DNA of 64,000 nt from Homarus americanus (Eukaryota > Arthropoda > Malacostraca > Decapoda > Nephropidae), in assembly GCF_018991925.1 (NCBI RefSeq), contig NW_024737042.1, positions 18,817,789 through 18,881,788 of the forward strand, written 5' to 3'. Shown here one piece after another: positions 41,345 to 52,425 of the stretch. A program made the translations under genes and the position numbers. Within the stretch, counting starts at the first letter, position 1. Every line of letters begins with the position of its first letter. Below the pieces are notes generated by a model, which saw only the letters and a program-made list of their open reading frames with translations, ran no database searches and was not told where the DNA came from.

Positions 41345-43495
41345 GATCAATCAGACATTGAAGGTGCTATGCTATTCACATGTCTGAGAGTAGGCGACCA
41401 CATCCCTCTGCTCCAAAGGTAATCAGGCTTCCTTTACCAGTTGTTTCAGATTTTGCACATCTCCAGAGACCCAACTTTTAATATTCACCCATCCCAAGTG
41501 TCTGACTCCCCTTCGCCCTCTTACTCTCAGTTTTACCCTCTAATATTTCTACCATTATCCCATCGCCCCAAATGACAGGGCCAATTAATCTAATTTTTCA
41601 TGTTTTATAAATTTCCCGTACAGTATATCTTACGTCCATCTAGTCATCTTAGCATTTAATAATGTATTTTTCTTTTAATATAATTTGTATGCATGACTGC
41701 ATGACTACCTAAAAGTAATTGTTTTAAAATAGATTCACTCTTACGCTCCTGGGTTATTAGGTAAGGTCTGCTGTATAGTAATTAGTGACATATTTTACTG
41801 AAACGTTTGGTTCTATTCCTGCCCATGAGTTTTAGATATTCCACAGGAAGCTGACCAACGCCACCGGCTGTATCATACTTCATTTTCCTCAAAGCTGCCT
41901 CAACTTCTGTTTCTAAAATTGGTAAATCTATCTTATTTTATTTTCGCTTCTTGTTATTTAGGACTTTTATTATACAGTTTTTCCACATATTTCTCCAACC
42001 TTTTCTCTTATTTTTCAGCCACAAACAAGGTCACTATTTATCTGATTATTTTCTTTTTTTTTACTCTTTACCCATTTATTTCCTCGATTAATGATGTTTT
42101 GAACACCTTCAGAATATTCGTCAGGTAGTTCTTGTATCAACAGCGTCTTGATTATGATAGGTCAGGGTTTCCCAACAGAAAAGATCAGACTCGTTATCGA
42201 TCTTTTATGGAACAATAGTGAGACGATGACTATTATTGTCTCTCACCTCTCTCGCCTCTTTCTCTCTCTTCACTCACTCATTTCAGTAGTCTCTTTCTCA
42301 CGAGGTTCTTCAGTAAGTCCTGTCATCATTATCATAACTATTTGACTGAGAGGGTGAGGAAGTTTGTTTGCTTGTTTTTGCTTTCTCTTTTGCGATATGA
42401 CTTGCTTGTCTTCAGTTAATATGTAAACATTGGGAGATTCGAGCCGTAACAATTATTTCTTTCGATTGTTACTTTTACTCTTTTTTTTTTGGCTTATTAT
42501 AGTTTCTTTATATTTTATCACTTATTATTTCTCTATTATATGTAATATTTTCTTTGTTTTGATCATTATGACATCTTGTCTTTTCTCAGCTGTCTTTTAT
42601 TTATTAGTTTTTATTTATTATTACTCTCTTCATTTTTTCCTTCTCCTTAATCATTTCTTCTTTTATTTTCAATTTCAATTTAATTTTATTCTCTTAATTT
42701 CTTTTAATTTTCATCCAATTTCCTGTTAATGAGATTTTTTCTATATATAATATAAACGAGGACAACTTAAACTAAATTAATAAAAATAATTCTAAAATAA
42801 AACTTACTTTGAGTGGAGAATGCAGTAGAGTCGCAATAAACCAGAAAGAAAAAGGAAAATCTTTAAAAAGGTGGTGGGAGGTGTTGTGTGGTTGTGTACG
42901 TGAGGAAGGAGGAGAGCGGACCCAGCGCTCATGACCACCAGCCAGGCGCTGCTAATGACCAGCCGGGCGCCGCGTTTAACACAGAGACCAGGTGCTCCCC
43001 CCCCATCCATCCTCCTCCTCCCCCTCCCCATCCTACTCCTCTGCAGGATCAAGTGTTCAATTGTTTTACGTGGTCGTTAGGGATAAGAAGAGAGAAGAAG
43101 AAACAAGCAAACGGACATACAGATACCGTAGGGAGAGAGAGAGAACGAGAGTCAGTGAGTGAGATACGTGAATGAATAGACAAATCGATAGACAGACGGA
43201 CAGACAGATAGACTTAGCCACATACAGAGCGTGGGTAAAATAATAAATAGAGCTACACACAATAAAGAGAATGACGATAAAGAAGAGTAATTTGGGTGAA
43301 AGGATCCCAGGAGATCCTATGAAGGACTCGGAGTAATGTTCCAAGAGGATGCACCTGGTCCCTGGGATGGCCTGTACCCACTTCTTACCGCCAAAAAAAT
43401 TAGGCTACGAATGTTCCTGTTTCGCGAAATGAACGATAATGGGGGAACATTACGAAGCAATTATTGTGGAGGAGAGACAGGGAGAGAGAGAGACA
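41342..43495. other. No recognisable gene (2.2 kb)
   Basis: AT-rich, with a T-rich stretch at about 42440-42730 and scattered GA-rich bits at 43120-43210 and 43470-43495. No domain, RNA gene or mobile element end is recognised. Confidence 0.5.
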
Positions 43496-43728
43496 GAGTG
43501 AAGGCTGACGTCACTACTCGAGGTGGGAAAGGCTGTGGTATGGTGGGTAGAACACTCCAACTCCACAACATGTATCAACATTTATAAGTCTTTGGATCGA
43601 ACCTGGTGACCTGTCATATATGGCAGCTTTGTATCGTTAATGACGCACCCTGGTGGTCAGACTGTCGTCCCAAACTGACAATATGTTGAAAAATCTCAAA
43701 ATAAGATATCTAGAGTACGGTGGATTGG
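43496..43728 (+). mobile_element. Possible tRNA-derived SINE, copy 1
   Basis: A 233-base segment closely similar to 49425-49652, in the same orientation. Internal RNA polymerase III promoter-like boxes are visible: A-box-like TGGTATGGTGG (43536-43546) and B-box-like GGATCGAACC (43594-43603). Compared with copy 2 it has about 9 extra bases between the boxes. The boundaries come only from comparing the two copies. SINE identity is inferred; it could also be a dispersed repeat of other origin. Confidence 0.5.
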
Positions 43729-44052
43729 CATTAAGAGGGAAAAATTTTGTCCAGTAGTCTCTTGTAAGATATTTGGGTTGCATTTTCTCCCCTAATGGTG
43801 ATGCGAGAACACACATGACTGGTTGGTTCATTTATGCAGCGACACGAAGACAGCGGCTTAAATACCTTCCAAATTGGATTGGGATACGATGAGAATTGAA
43901 TACGTTCCCTCACCCCAATTAAACGGAAAATATAACCTACGAGCTTTTGGGAACACGGATCTATGTGGCGGGATCTCCCCAGCTTCGATCAAGACCGCCA
44001 TTGCCAGCCAATACTTGTATCTTTACTTACCAATGTATAAAAACAGTATTGT

Positions 44053-44189
44053 AGTCAGCCACATAAGTCCTGTCGCCTCTCCTACTGAACCAAGAACCCC
44101 GAGATTCAAATTCATGCTTCGGATTCATGAGTCTGAATCTCGGGGTTCGTGGTTCAGGAGGAAATGCGACAGGACTTTTGTGGGTGACT
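44053..44189. repeat. Long imperfect hairpin
   Basis: Arms 44053-44115 and 44122-44189 pair over about 63 bases with few mismatches. Matching parts include AAGTCCTGTCGC with GCGACAGGACTT, and CCCCGAGATTCA with TGAATCTCGGGG. The loop is only about 6 bases. It could be a small foldback element or the source of a hairpin RNA. Confidence 0.75.
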
Positions 44190-44199
44190 GTTCATGATA

Positions 44200-45369
44200 G
44201 AAATATTCTTACTTATTTAGATAACATATTTTATGAAGTCCCGCCTATGCCTGAAAAATAAGTAGATACAGTAATTTATTTTTTTATGGGGATTGCACAG
44301 GTCTCCAACCCACATCGGGGCCTAGGGGTGAAAAAAGTGCCATAAATAAATAAAGAAATTAAATAACAACACATTAAGAGTAAGAAGCGATATATATTTT
44401 GTTGTCAAATTAAGAAAAACAATTGAAACTCTGCAACTGTGTGTAAATGAGGCAGAGAGTCAGTCAATCAGCACCCTGGGACTTAGTCAAATTTTTTGTG
44501 ATGCCATATGTCAGCAGGGTCTACGATTAGACAACACATACGGTATTACTTGCCTGTTTGATAGCTGCCTACTACCTACACACATCGCCATCACATTATA
44601 TAAAATTCCCGTAATAGAACAGTAATCTGGTTGTTATAATTTTTTGGTAATTCTCATTTTATTATGTTTTCGTCATGTAGTTTCTTGAAATGAGTGACGG
44701 TTCAGGTGGTTGCGTTCGTCCAGGGTGAATCGATGAGTTTAGAGCAGGTAATATGAGAAAAATATGAGTTATAGTCCTGGTCACTGACAAAAATAATAAT
44801 AGGTATGATATTATTATTAGAAGTAGTTCCATCGCAATTATCACTGTTATCTTTGTTCTGTACGAACTTGTACCTAACAAAACATCGTTAAGACATGCCT
44901 GATTAACGTATGGTAATCTTACTGCTCTCTCGGGAAGGCTCAAGATTGACACGTCTCAAGGTGGTATTCCCTGGCCAGATAATTTAATACAAACCAGAGT
45001 GTAAGTTGGTGGTGATTCACGGTGCTCCGGCTCCAAGTTGCGACAATTTATAAGAGATAAGGCTTGTGTGCATGATGGAGCATACACTAACTTTGAGGCC
45101 AGCTGCAACTTTCGTGGTTAAAACGATATATGATAACGGCAGTAAAGTTAAATCCATAAATATTGACAGAAGGTTATTTAGTAGTGTGTTAAAAGGCTGT
45201 GTTATCTGCATAGTATTGTATTTTGTTAATGTTTAGTGTGTGTTTTTTACTGAGGGCTGATTAGTTTGTTTGATTGTAACAATGTTTTGCTTGAATGTAG
45301 AGTTTGTTGATTGAGCGAAGTTAAAGGATAATGTTTGTTTTTCTTTATTTACATTTATACATATGCTTA

Positions 45370-45371
<2 letters not shown>
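44200..45371. other. No recognisable gene
   Basis: AT-rich sequence without domain-bearing frames, RNA genes or clear repeats. Confidence 0.5.

Positions 45372-45409
<38 letters not shown>
45372..45409. repeat. (AC)n microsatellite
   Basis: A pure AC run of about 38 bases, 30 bases before the MITE at 45440. Confidence 0.95.
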
Positions 45410-45412
<3 letters not shown>

Positions 45413-45439
45413 ACATTCATACCAGCACACATGTACGTA

Positions 45440-45637
45440 CAGTTGCGGACCAAAATTTCCTGAACACTTGTCAATATCTGACATCAACTTCTGGGTCATA
45501 TATATGATTGGCAAAAAATTACTCCTCATTACAATGGAAATATGTTAAGATTCCAATACCTCCTTACCCATTACCCAATGATCCCAAGTATTTACATGAC
45601 AGTTACTGCCAGCTGTTCAGGGAATTTTGTCCGTAAC
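45440..45637. mobile_element. Small Tc1/mariner-type MITE
   Basis: The left end CAGTTGCGGACCAAAATTTC follows a TA dinucleotide. The right end, read inversely, is GTTACGGACAAAATTCCC, and both continue with CTGAACA. It is about 198 bases long without coding capacity. The outermost bases and TA on the right are replaced by the adjacent (AC)-rich repeat. Confidence 0.6.
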
Positions 45638-45676
45638 CACACACACATACACGCACACACATACACATGCACATTA

Positions 45677-46683
45677 CATCCTTGACCACCGAAGGGTCAA
45701 GACGTACCTGGCGCTCCTCTCTGAGCAGCCAGGTCAACTGTTAAGTTGGCCCATACCAACCCCCTCCCCTGAACCCTCCTCCCCACCGGAATATCAACAA
45801 GTTCTCGCCAGAAGTTACAATTTCATTTAGGAAAGGAACGGAACCAACGTTAAACAGAGGTGAACAATGGTGAACAGTGCTTAAGTCAGTGAGAACAACT
45901 CAACAGTAACAGTCGTACCCAAGTTAACCTTCACACAATGAGGTCCCAGGTACCCAGTGATAACGGCCCGTGAGACCCAACAACAACCAGCGATGTGTTA
46001 ATCCGTCTACGATAGGAAGGCCTAAGACCAAACCTCACTCATATAACACCATCGGTGAGGGAATTACTACACCACATGTCCCTCATAACACCATATGTGA
46101 GGGAATTACTACACCACGTCAAGTCCCTCAACACACCATCTGTGAGGGAATTACTATACCACGTGAGGTCCCTCATAACACCATCTGTGAGGGAATTACT
46201 ACACCACGTCAGGCCCCTCATAACACCATCTGTGAGGGAATTACTACACCACGTGATGCCCCTCATAACACCATCTGTGAGGGAATTACAACACCACGTG
46301 AGGCCCCTCATAACACCATCTGTGAGGTAATTACTACACCACGTGAGGTCCCTCATAACACCATCTGTGAGGGAATTACTACACCACGTGAGGCCCCTCA
46401 TAACACCATCTGCGAGGGAATTACTACACCACGCCAGGTCCCTCATAACACCATCTGAGGGAACTACTACACCACGTGAGTTCCTCCTAACACCATGTGG
46501 GAGGGAGTGACTACACTACGAGTTTGCTGTTCAACACCTACATTAATTTGTATGTTCACTGTATGTTCATTTACCTTTCTCTAATGAAGGCTTTTGTTAA
46601 ACCACCAATGTATGTAATAAGTCATTTATGTTCAATGTATATTTTCAGCCTTCCGGCTGCAGAATTTTTTCAATAAACCGTTA

Positions 46684-46728
<45 letters not shown>

Positions 46729-46734
46729 ATTATT
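45677..46734 (+). mobile_element. D2: LINE-D-derived element with internal 45-bp minisatellite
   Basis: Plus-strand counterpart of D1. It begins CATCCTTGACCACCGAAGGG, containing a small hairpin (TTGACC..GGTCAA), preceded by an AC-rich repeat. The leader to 46040 matches D1 5647-5980; about 11 copies of the 45-bp unit follow (46045-46485); the 3' part has TTTTCAGCCTTCCGGCTGCA, AATAAACCGTTAATTATT and a (TTA)n tail. It has no protein domain. Its tail is followed immediately by D3, which starts with the same leader sequence. Confidence 0.78.
46045..46485. repeat. 45-bp minisatellite, about 11 units (in D2)
   Basis: Inverse-complement family of the D1 array; each unit reads approximately GTGAGGGAATTACTACACCA, CGTGAGGCCCCTCATAACAC, CATCT. 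Units begin near 46053, 46098, 46143, 46188 and so on with little length variation. Open frames across it are repeat artefacts. Confidence 0.95.
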
Positions 46735-47127
46735 ACATCCTTGACCACCGTAGGGTCAAGACCTATTCAGGCGCTGCTCCTGCTGAGCAGCAGGCCCCCT
46801 TGGCCAATGTTCGGTCCATTCCCCAAGTCCCTCTCCCCAACCCATCCTCACCACCGGGATATCAACATAATCAAAAGTGACAATTTCGTTTCGGAAAGAA
46901 GTGGGACCAGTGTTGAACAGTGATGAACAGTGTTTAAGCCAGTGAATTCAGCACTAGACAGTACCAGTGAGAACCGTGACCCACCAGTGAGATAAGCACC
47001 CCTGGGAACTGACCGCCATCTTCTGACAAGGAGGTGCTAATCAGTCCACCCTGGGAACAACAGTGGGTCGGCTTCACACCTGACTTCGAAATAACACAAC
47101 ACCACCCAGTAGGGTGGGGTACTGTGA

Positions 47128-48042
47128 TACCACCCCACACCACCCGGTGTCCCCATCACAATACCGACGTATCCGCCTAAAAAATTAATTATACAAAGCA
47201 TTTACCTCCAACACACTGCCAAATTGAGAGCTCTTGAACACATACACACTCTACAGACTGATGATAATATCACACAGACCATCTACACTGATGGATCTCT
47301 AAACACCGCCTGTGGGAGGGCTGGAAGTGCTATTGTTGTGACTCAACCTGACGGTAATATAATTGAGAAAGGAGTTAGAATTAACAACTGGGCATCCACT
47401 CTACAAACTGAATTAGTTGCCATACTCACAGCTATTAAATTCATTGAAACCACTGTTACTGACAGTCTCATCATCACTGACTCTCTCTCCTCACTACTTG
47501 CCCTTGGTACCCTCGACTCAGGTTGTCACGATCTTGTCTCTGAAGCCAGACACAAATATGCGTGCCTTGTTGACCGGGGTGTCAGGGTCAAACTGTTGTG
47601 GATCCCCTCTCACGTAGGCCTCATAAAACATGAAGGAGTTGATGCCCTCGCCAAACTCGCGTCTAACAAAGACACCGTTGAATACAATTTGGGTCTGTCA
47701 AAAAGAACCCTTAAAACTGTAATTAGGAAAGAACTTATTGATGAGTTTGACGCAAGTAGACAAGTGCAAACAGGCACCAGTCGATCCATAGTTTACCATG
47801 ATGAGATGTATCAAGTGAAACATGTATATGGAGCAAGTAACAAGATCACTAGATTACAAGATGTTGTAACCGCTAGATTAAGGTTAGGATATAAGTACCT
47901 CTGGCAGTATGTTCGTCAAGCAGATGTAAACAAAACTAAATGTAAAGTGTGTGGCCATACATATGGCCACACACTTGAACACTACGTCCTCGACTGTGTG
48001 AAGACAGAACCTTTTAGGGACAGGTCCAAGCACACTGTGTGA
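47128..48042 (+). pseudogene. LINE-D ORF2 C-terminus: RNase H and CCHC motif
   Basis: An open frame from the stop at 47125-47127 to TGA at 48040-48042, without an in-frame ATG until well inside. RNase H blocks: QTIYTDGSLNTACGRAGSAI (first Asp), STLQTELVAILTAIKFIE (Glu), SLIITDSLSSLLALGT (third Asp) and LWIPSHVGLIKHEGVDALAK (His and final Asp); the full DEDD set is present. A CCHC-like motif, CKVCGHTYGHTLEHYVLDC (47941-47997), follows, as in LINE-C. RNase H would degrade the RNA of the cDNA hybrid. It is well preserved but lacks RT, endonuclease and a normal start, so I score it as a remnant. Confidence 0.82.
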
Positions 48043-48069
48043 AAATGGCACAACACTTCATCTTTATGG

Positions 48070-48600
48070 CAAGATAGCCGACATATTAAGATTGTGTATC
48101 CACTTTTGCACTTAGTAACTTATATCATCAGTTCCTCATTTACAGAACCAAATACGCAATGTGCTTGAATACCTCCCACGTAAATGTGAATAACAAAGTG
48201 TGAGGCCAGACATACTGCCTCACACGCCTGTTCTCACGCATTTGTGAATAAGTTACCCTTTATGTATAGAACTAAACAAATAATGTAAATGAAATACTGT
48301 GTAACTTTCAGTGCCATAATATCCTGACAACAGGGGTTAATTATTATGACCCTTTGTAAACCCTACTCTCTGTAATCCTTTTGCGCTACCGCTCACAGGA
48401 TAGTGTGGTGCACAATAAAGTAACCGCTCCAACCAACAAAATCAAAATCATCCCCCATGACCACAGGGGGCCTTCATATCAACACCCGAGTACGAGTTAC
48501 TGCACCACGTGAACACCTCACCACCCGGTGACCCCTTGACCAATCCAGGCCGGCGCCATCAACTGTAAACTACAATATTTGTATGTTCAATTCATGTTCC
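48070..48600. other. LINE-D 3' untranslated region
   Basis: The sequence after the RNase H frame. It includes the degenerate 45-bp-unit relative at 48494-48535 (GAGTTACTGCACCACGTGA) and precedes the conserved 3' end shared with D1 and D2. Confidence 0.5.
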
Positions 48601-48729
48601 TTCTTCTTTCAGTAATGAAAGCTTTTGTTAAACGACCCACGTACCCCATGTCTTTGTATGTAATAAGTCATTTTTGTCTAATGTATATTTTCAGCCTTCG
48701 GGCTGCAGAACTTTTTCAATAAACCGTTA

Positions 48730-48799
<70 letters not shown>

Positions 48800-48804
48800 T
48801 TAAC

Positions 48805-48861
<57 letters not shown>
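48730..48861. repeat. (TTA)n-(AC)n-(TAA)n compound microsatellite
   Basis: TTA run (48730-48768) is the LINE-D tail; an AC run follows (48769-48797), then about 9 unique bases and a TAA run (48807-48861). Confidence 0.95.
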
Positions 48862-48863
<2 letters not shown>

Positions 48864-49424
48864 CCAGCAACAGACATATTGTACACACTCCTTTACATAA
48901 TATACTAACACAGTGAGTAATGAACGTTGTCGGAACACACTCCATGTATTGTATTGCTTCACAGTTCATCATCCAGAAAAGTTCATTTTTCACCTTTTAT
49001 TTTTACGGCGTTGCTCATCATCAGACGACACCAGGGACCTTATTGTGTTTTACAGAGAGAGAGAGAGAAAGAGAGAGAGAGTATCAACATACTGAGAGAA
49101 TTTCGGCGAACTTGAACAATAGCCAAGCAAACGAACTGAGAAAAACGCGATTATAGTCACAGAGACTTGGTGGTTCTTTGGCCCCATTCGACTCCATCTC
49201 GGACACGGAAGAGATAAAAGTGAGAGGAAATAAGACAATCTGGTAATTTGCCCATCGAGTGAATCATACTGGAGAAGAACAAAACCTCCAGCTTGACCTC
49301 TGAAGGGTGATTGGTGGGTACTTGACGACCTCTATGAATAACCGCATACGATGGGGTAGTTGGTGACCTCGTAAGTGACTGACATCGGACGAACACAGAC
49401 GACAAATATTAACAAGGTACTATC
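48862..49424. other. No recognisable gene
   Basis: Unique sequence with a short GA-rich run at about 49055-49081. No coding frame is supported. Confidence 0.5.
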
Positions 49425-49652
49425 GAGTGAAGGCTGACGCCACTTTTCGAGATGTGTGGGAGAGGCTGTGGTATGGTGGGGAGAACACTCTAACTCCACA
49501 ACATTTATAAGTCTTTTGATCGAACCTGGTGACCTGACAAATGTGGCAGCTTTGTCTCGTTATATGACACACCCTGGTGGTCAGACTCTCGTCCCAAACT
49601 GACAATATGTTGAAAACTCTCAAAATAAGATAGCTAGAGTACGGTGGATTGG
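49425..49652 (+). mobile_element. Possible tRNA-derived SINE, copy 2
   Basis: Same repeat as 43496-43728, same orientation, boundaries GAGTGAAGGCTGACG to TACGGTGGATTGG. A-box-like TGGTATGGTGG at 49469-49479 and B-box-like TGATCGAACC at 49517-49526. The spacing of 48 bases is close to that in tRNA genes. No tRNA fold is complete, so it is not a tRNA gene. Confidence 0.5.
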
Positions 49653-50260
<608 letters not shown>

Positions 50261-50565
50261 CTGTATATAATTTCCAACACAGGTTGAGCGGGTGTGGCGG
50301 CAAAGAGCAGGCGAATTAACAAATTAAGAGACGTCACCGCCGAATTACGCGACCTGGTCCGCGGAAAGTGTGTGAGAGGAGGAGGAAATGAGAGGTAAAT
50401 TGACGAGTTATCGGACGGAAAAAGACAGCAGAGGAGATTAGTCTTTAATTGTGTGAATTGAATGTTGATTTTTCGCTAGGCTTTAGTTCATTAGAGAGTG
50501 TTTTTCTTTATCTCTCTCCCCTGTGTGGAAGGAAACTAAACTTTTTGTTTACTTTATCGACTCCT
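50261..50565. other. No recognisable gene
   Basis: Short unique stretch between microsatellite and pyrimidine-rich region. Nothing is supported. Confidence 0.4.
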
Positions 50566-51510
50566 AGACCCCCCCATCTCTCTCTCTCTCTCTCCCCCTC
50601 TTCTTCCCCTGCATTTTGTGTTTTCTCCCCGAATCACCTTTCATCCTCCGTATCTCACACGCTCTCTGTATTCCTCATTCCCCCAAACATTAATGCTGAC
50701 TCCCTCTAACCCTACGCATCTTTCATTCTACTAACCTAACCTAACCTAACGATCGCTACCCCTCCCGTTCTTCTCCATGTCCTACCTTACCTCAACTCAA
50801 GCAGTTACAACCCCTCTTCCCTAGTTCAATCATGACCCCTCCTCACACAACCCACCCCTCCAAGACACCGTACCACCGCTTATTTCTCTCTCTTACCCTC
50901 CCTACCTCCCAACACGACCCCTTTACCCCAACGACCACCACCACCACCACCACCAGTTCCCTTCCACCCTTCATGACTCCACCACCCCTCAACCACGACC
51001 CACCAGCGCTATCCTTTCCTCCATACACGACCCATTATCACTACTCCTCTCCCTCTCCCCTTTCCCCCAACTTCATGACCCCTCCTCAAGAAATCCACAT
51101 GACCCACGATTACCCACCTCACGTGATCCTATGACCACTTCCCACAACCCACCGCCATCCCCTCCCTCCCCACACGATCCATCCACTACCCCATTTTCTC
51201 TCCCCATACAATCCCATGACCCCTCCCTACGACCCACAACTATCACCACCACCTCTCCTCTCCCCTCAAACCTCAGATCGACCACCTCGCCCTCCAGGAA
51301 AACTTCTCCCAACTTTTGTGGTACTTAAGATTAAGTTGGCGGTTCCTCCCCTCCTTAGGACTTGCGAATGTACACTTTGAGGGTCCAAGTGGCTCGTCCT
51401 AGCTTCCCCCTCCTCCTCCTCCTAACCCACTAGCCACTACCCCTTGACCCCCGCCCCCCATCCTTCTCTTCCCTCCACTATGGCTTCTTCGTCTCCCTCG
51501 GGACCTACAT
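50566..51510. repeat. Pyrimidine-rich (C/T, ACC) low-complexity region
   Basis: About 0.95 kb strongly biased to C and T on the plus strand, with CT runs near 50577-50600, a (TAACC) trimer near 50732-50750 and an (ACC)n run at about 50935-50955. CCCCTCC-like words recur without fixed period. Frames through it encode Pro/Ser/Thr-rich peptides only. Confidence 0.75.
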
Positions 51511-51544
51511 TGGACCCGTAGATACTTTCTTTCCTGAGAAGGTC

Positions 51545-52425
51545 ATGTGGGTGGTGGTGGTGGTGGTGGGGAGGGCCATATGTTGGTAGCTGTATTATGT
51601 AGATGCTGGTGGTGGTGAGGAGGGGGTTATGTTGGTAGTTGTATTATGTGGATGATGGTGGTGGTGGTGGGCAGGGCCTTATGTTGGTAGTTGTAGTTAT
51701 GTGGATGGTGGTGGTGGTGGTGGGCAGGGCCTTATGTTGGTAGTTGTATTATGTGGATGATGGTGGTGGTGGTGGGCGGGGCCTTTATGTTGGTAGTTAA
51801 GTTATGGTGGTGGTGGTGGTGTGGTTGGTGGTGGTGGTGGTGGTGGTGGTGTGGGCAGGGCCTTATGTTGGTAGTTGTAGTTATGGATGGTGGTGGTGGT
51901 GGTGGTGGTGGGAGGGCCTTATGTTTAGTAGTTGTAGTTATGTGGATGGTGGTGGTGGTGGTGGTGGTGGTGGTGGTGGTGGGCTGGGCTTTATTTGGTG
52001 TTGTAGTTATGGAATTGGTGGTGGTGAATGGGCAGGGCCTTATGTTGGTAGTTATTATTATGTGGATGGTGGTGGTGGTGGTGGGCAGGCCTTATGTTGG
52101 TAGTTGTAGTTATGTGGATGTTGGTAGTTGTAGTTATGTGGAGGTGGTGGTGGTGTGGGAAGGGCCTTATGTTGTAGTGTAGTTATATGGATAGTGGTGG
52201 TGGTGGTGGTGGGCAGCCTATATTTAGTAGTTGTATTAGATAGTGGTGGTGGTGGTGTGGGCAGAACTATGTTGGTAGTTGTAGTTATGTGGATGGTGGT
52301 GGTGGTGGTGGTGGTGGTGGTGTTAATAACGGTGTTGATGGAACTGCTTATAGCGATGGTGGTGGAGGTGTTGATAGTATTGAGAGGTGGTGGTGGTGGT
52401 GGTGGTGGTGGTGGAGGTAGCAATA
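51545..52425. repeat. GGT-rich minisatellite, about 54-bp unit
   Basis: About 13 units, each a variable (GGT)n run followed by GGGCAGGGCCTTATGTTGGT and AGTTGTAGTTATGTGGAT. Unit starts recur every 50-80 bases as the GGT run length varies. The plus strand is G/T-rich. Open frames give Gly- or Val-repeats and are not genes. Confidence 0.9.

Larger units (their letters stand above)
46735..48769 (+). mobile_element. D3: internally deleted LINE-D with RNase H
   Basis: Starts CATCCTTGACCACCGTAGGG, the same leader as D2, and ends with the same 3' sequence (CAGCCTTCGGGCTGCAGAAC, AATAAACCGTTAATTATT, (TTA)n), followed by (AC)n. Between them is an open frame with an RNase H domain (47128-48042) but no endonuclease or RT, so the middle of the element is missing. 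A single degenerate 45-bp-unit-like stretch lies at 48494-48535. D3 links the minisatellite elements D1 and D2 to an RNase H-bearing LINE family. Confidence 0.75.

Noticed and set aside
43536..43603. tRNA gene
   Set aside because: Only A- and B-box-like words are present; no acceptor stem pairing or anticodon arm could be drawn, and the segment is repeated with a length change between the boxes.
51751..52182. Gly/Val/Trp-rich frames in the GGT minisatellite
   Set aside because: Direct translation of GGT repeats; frames open in all phases.
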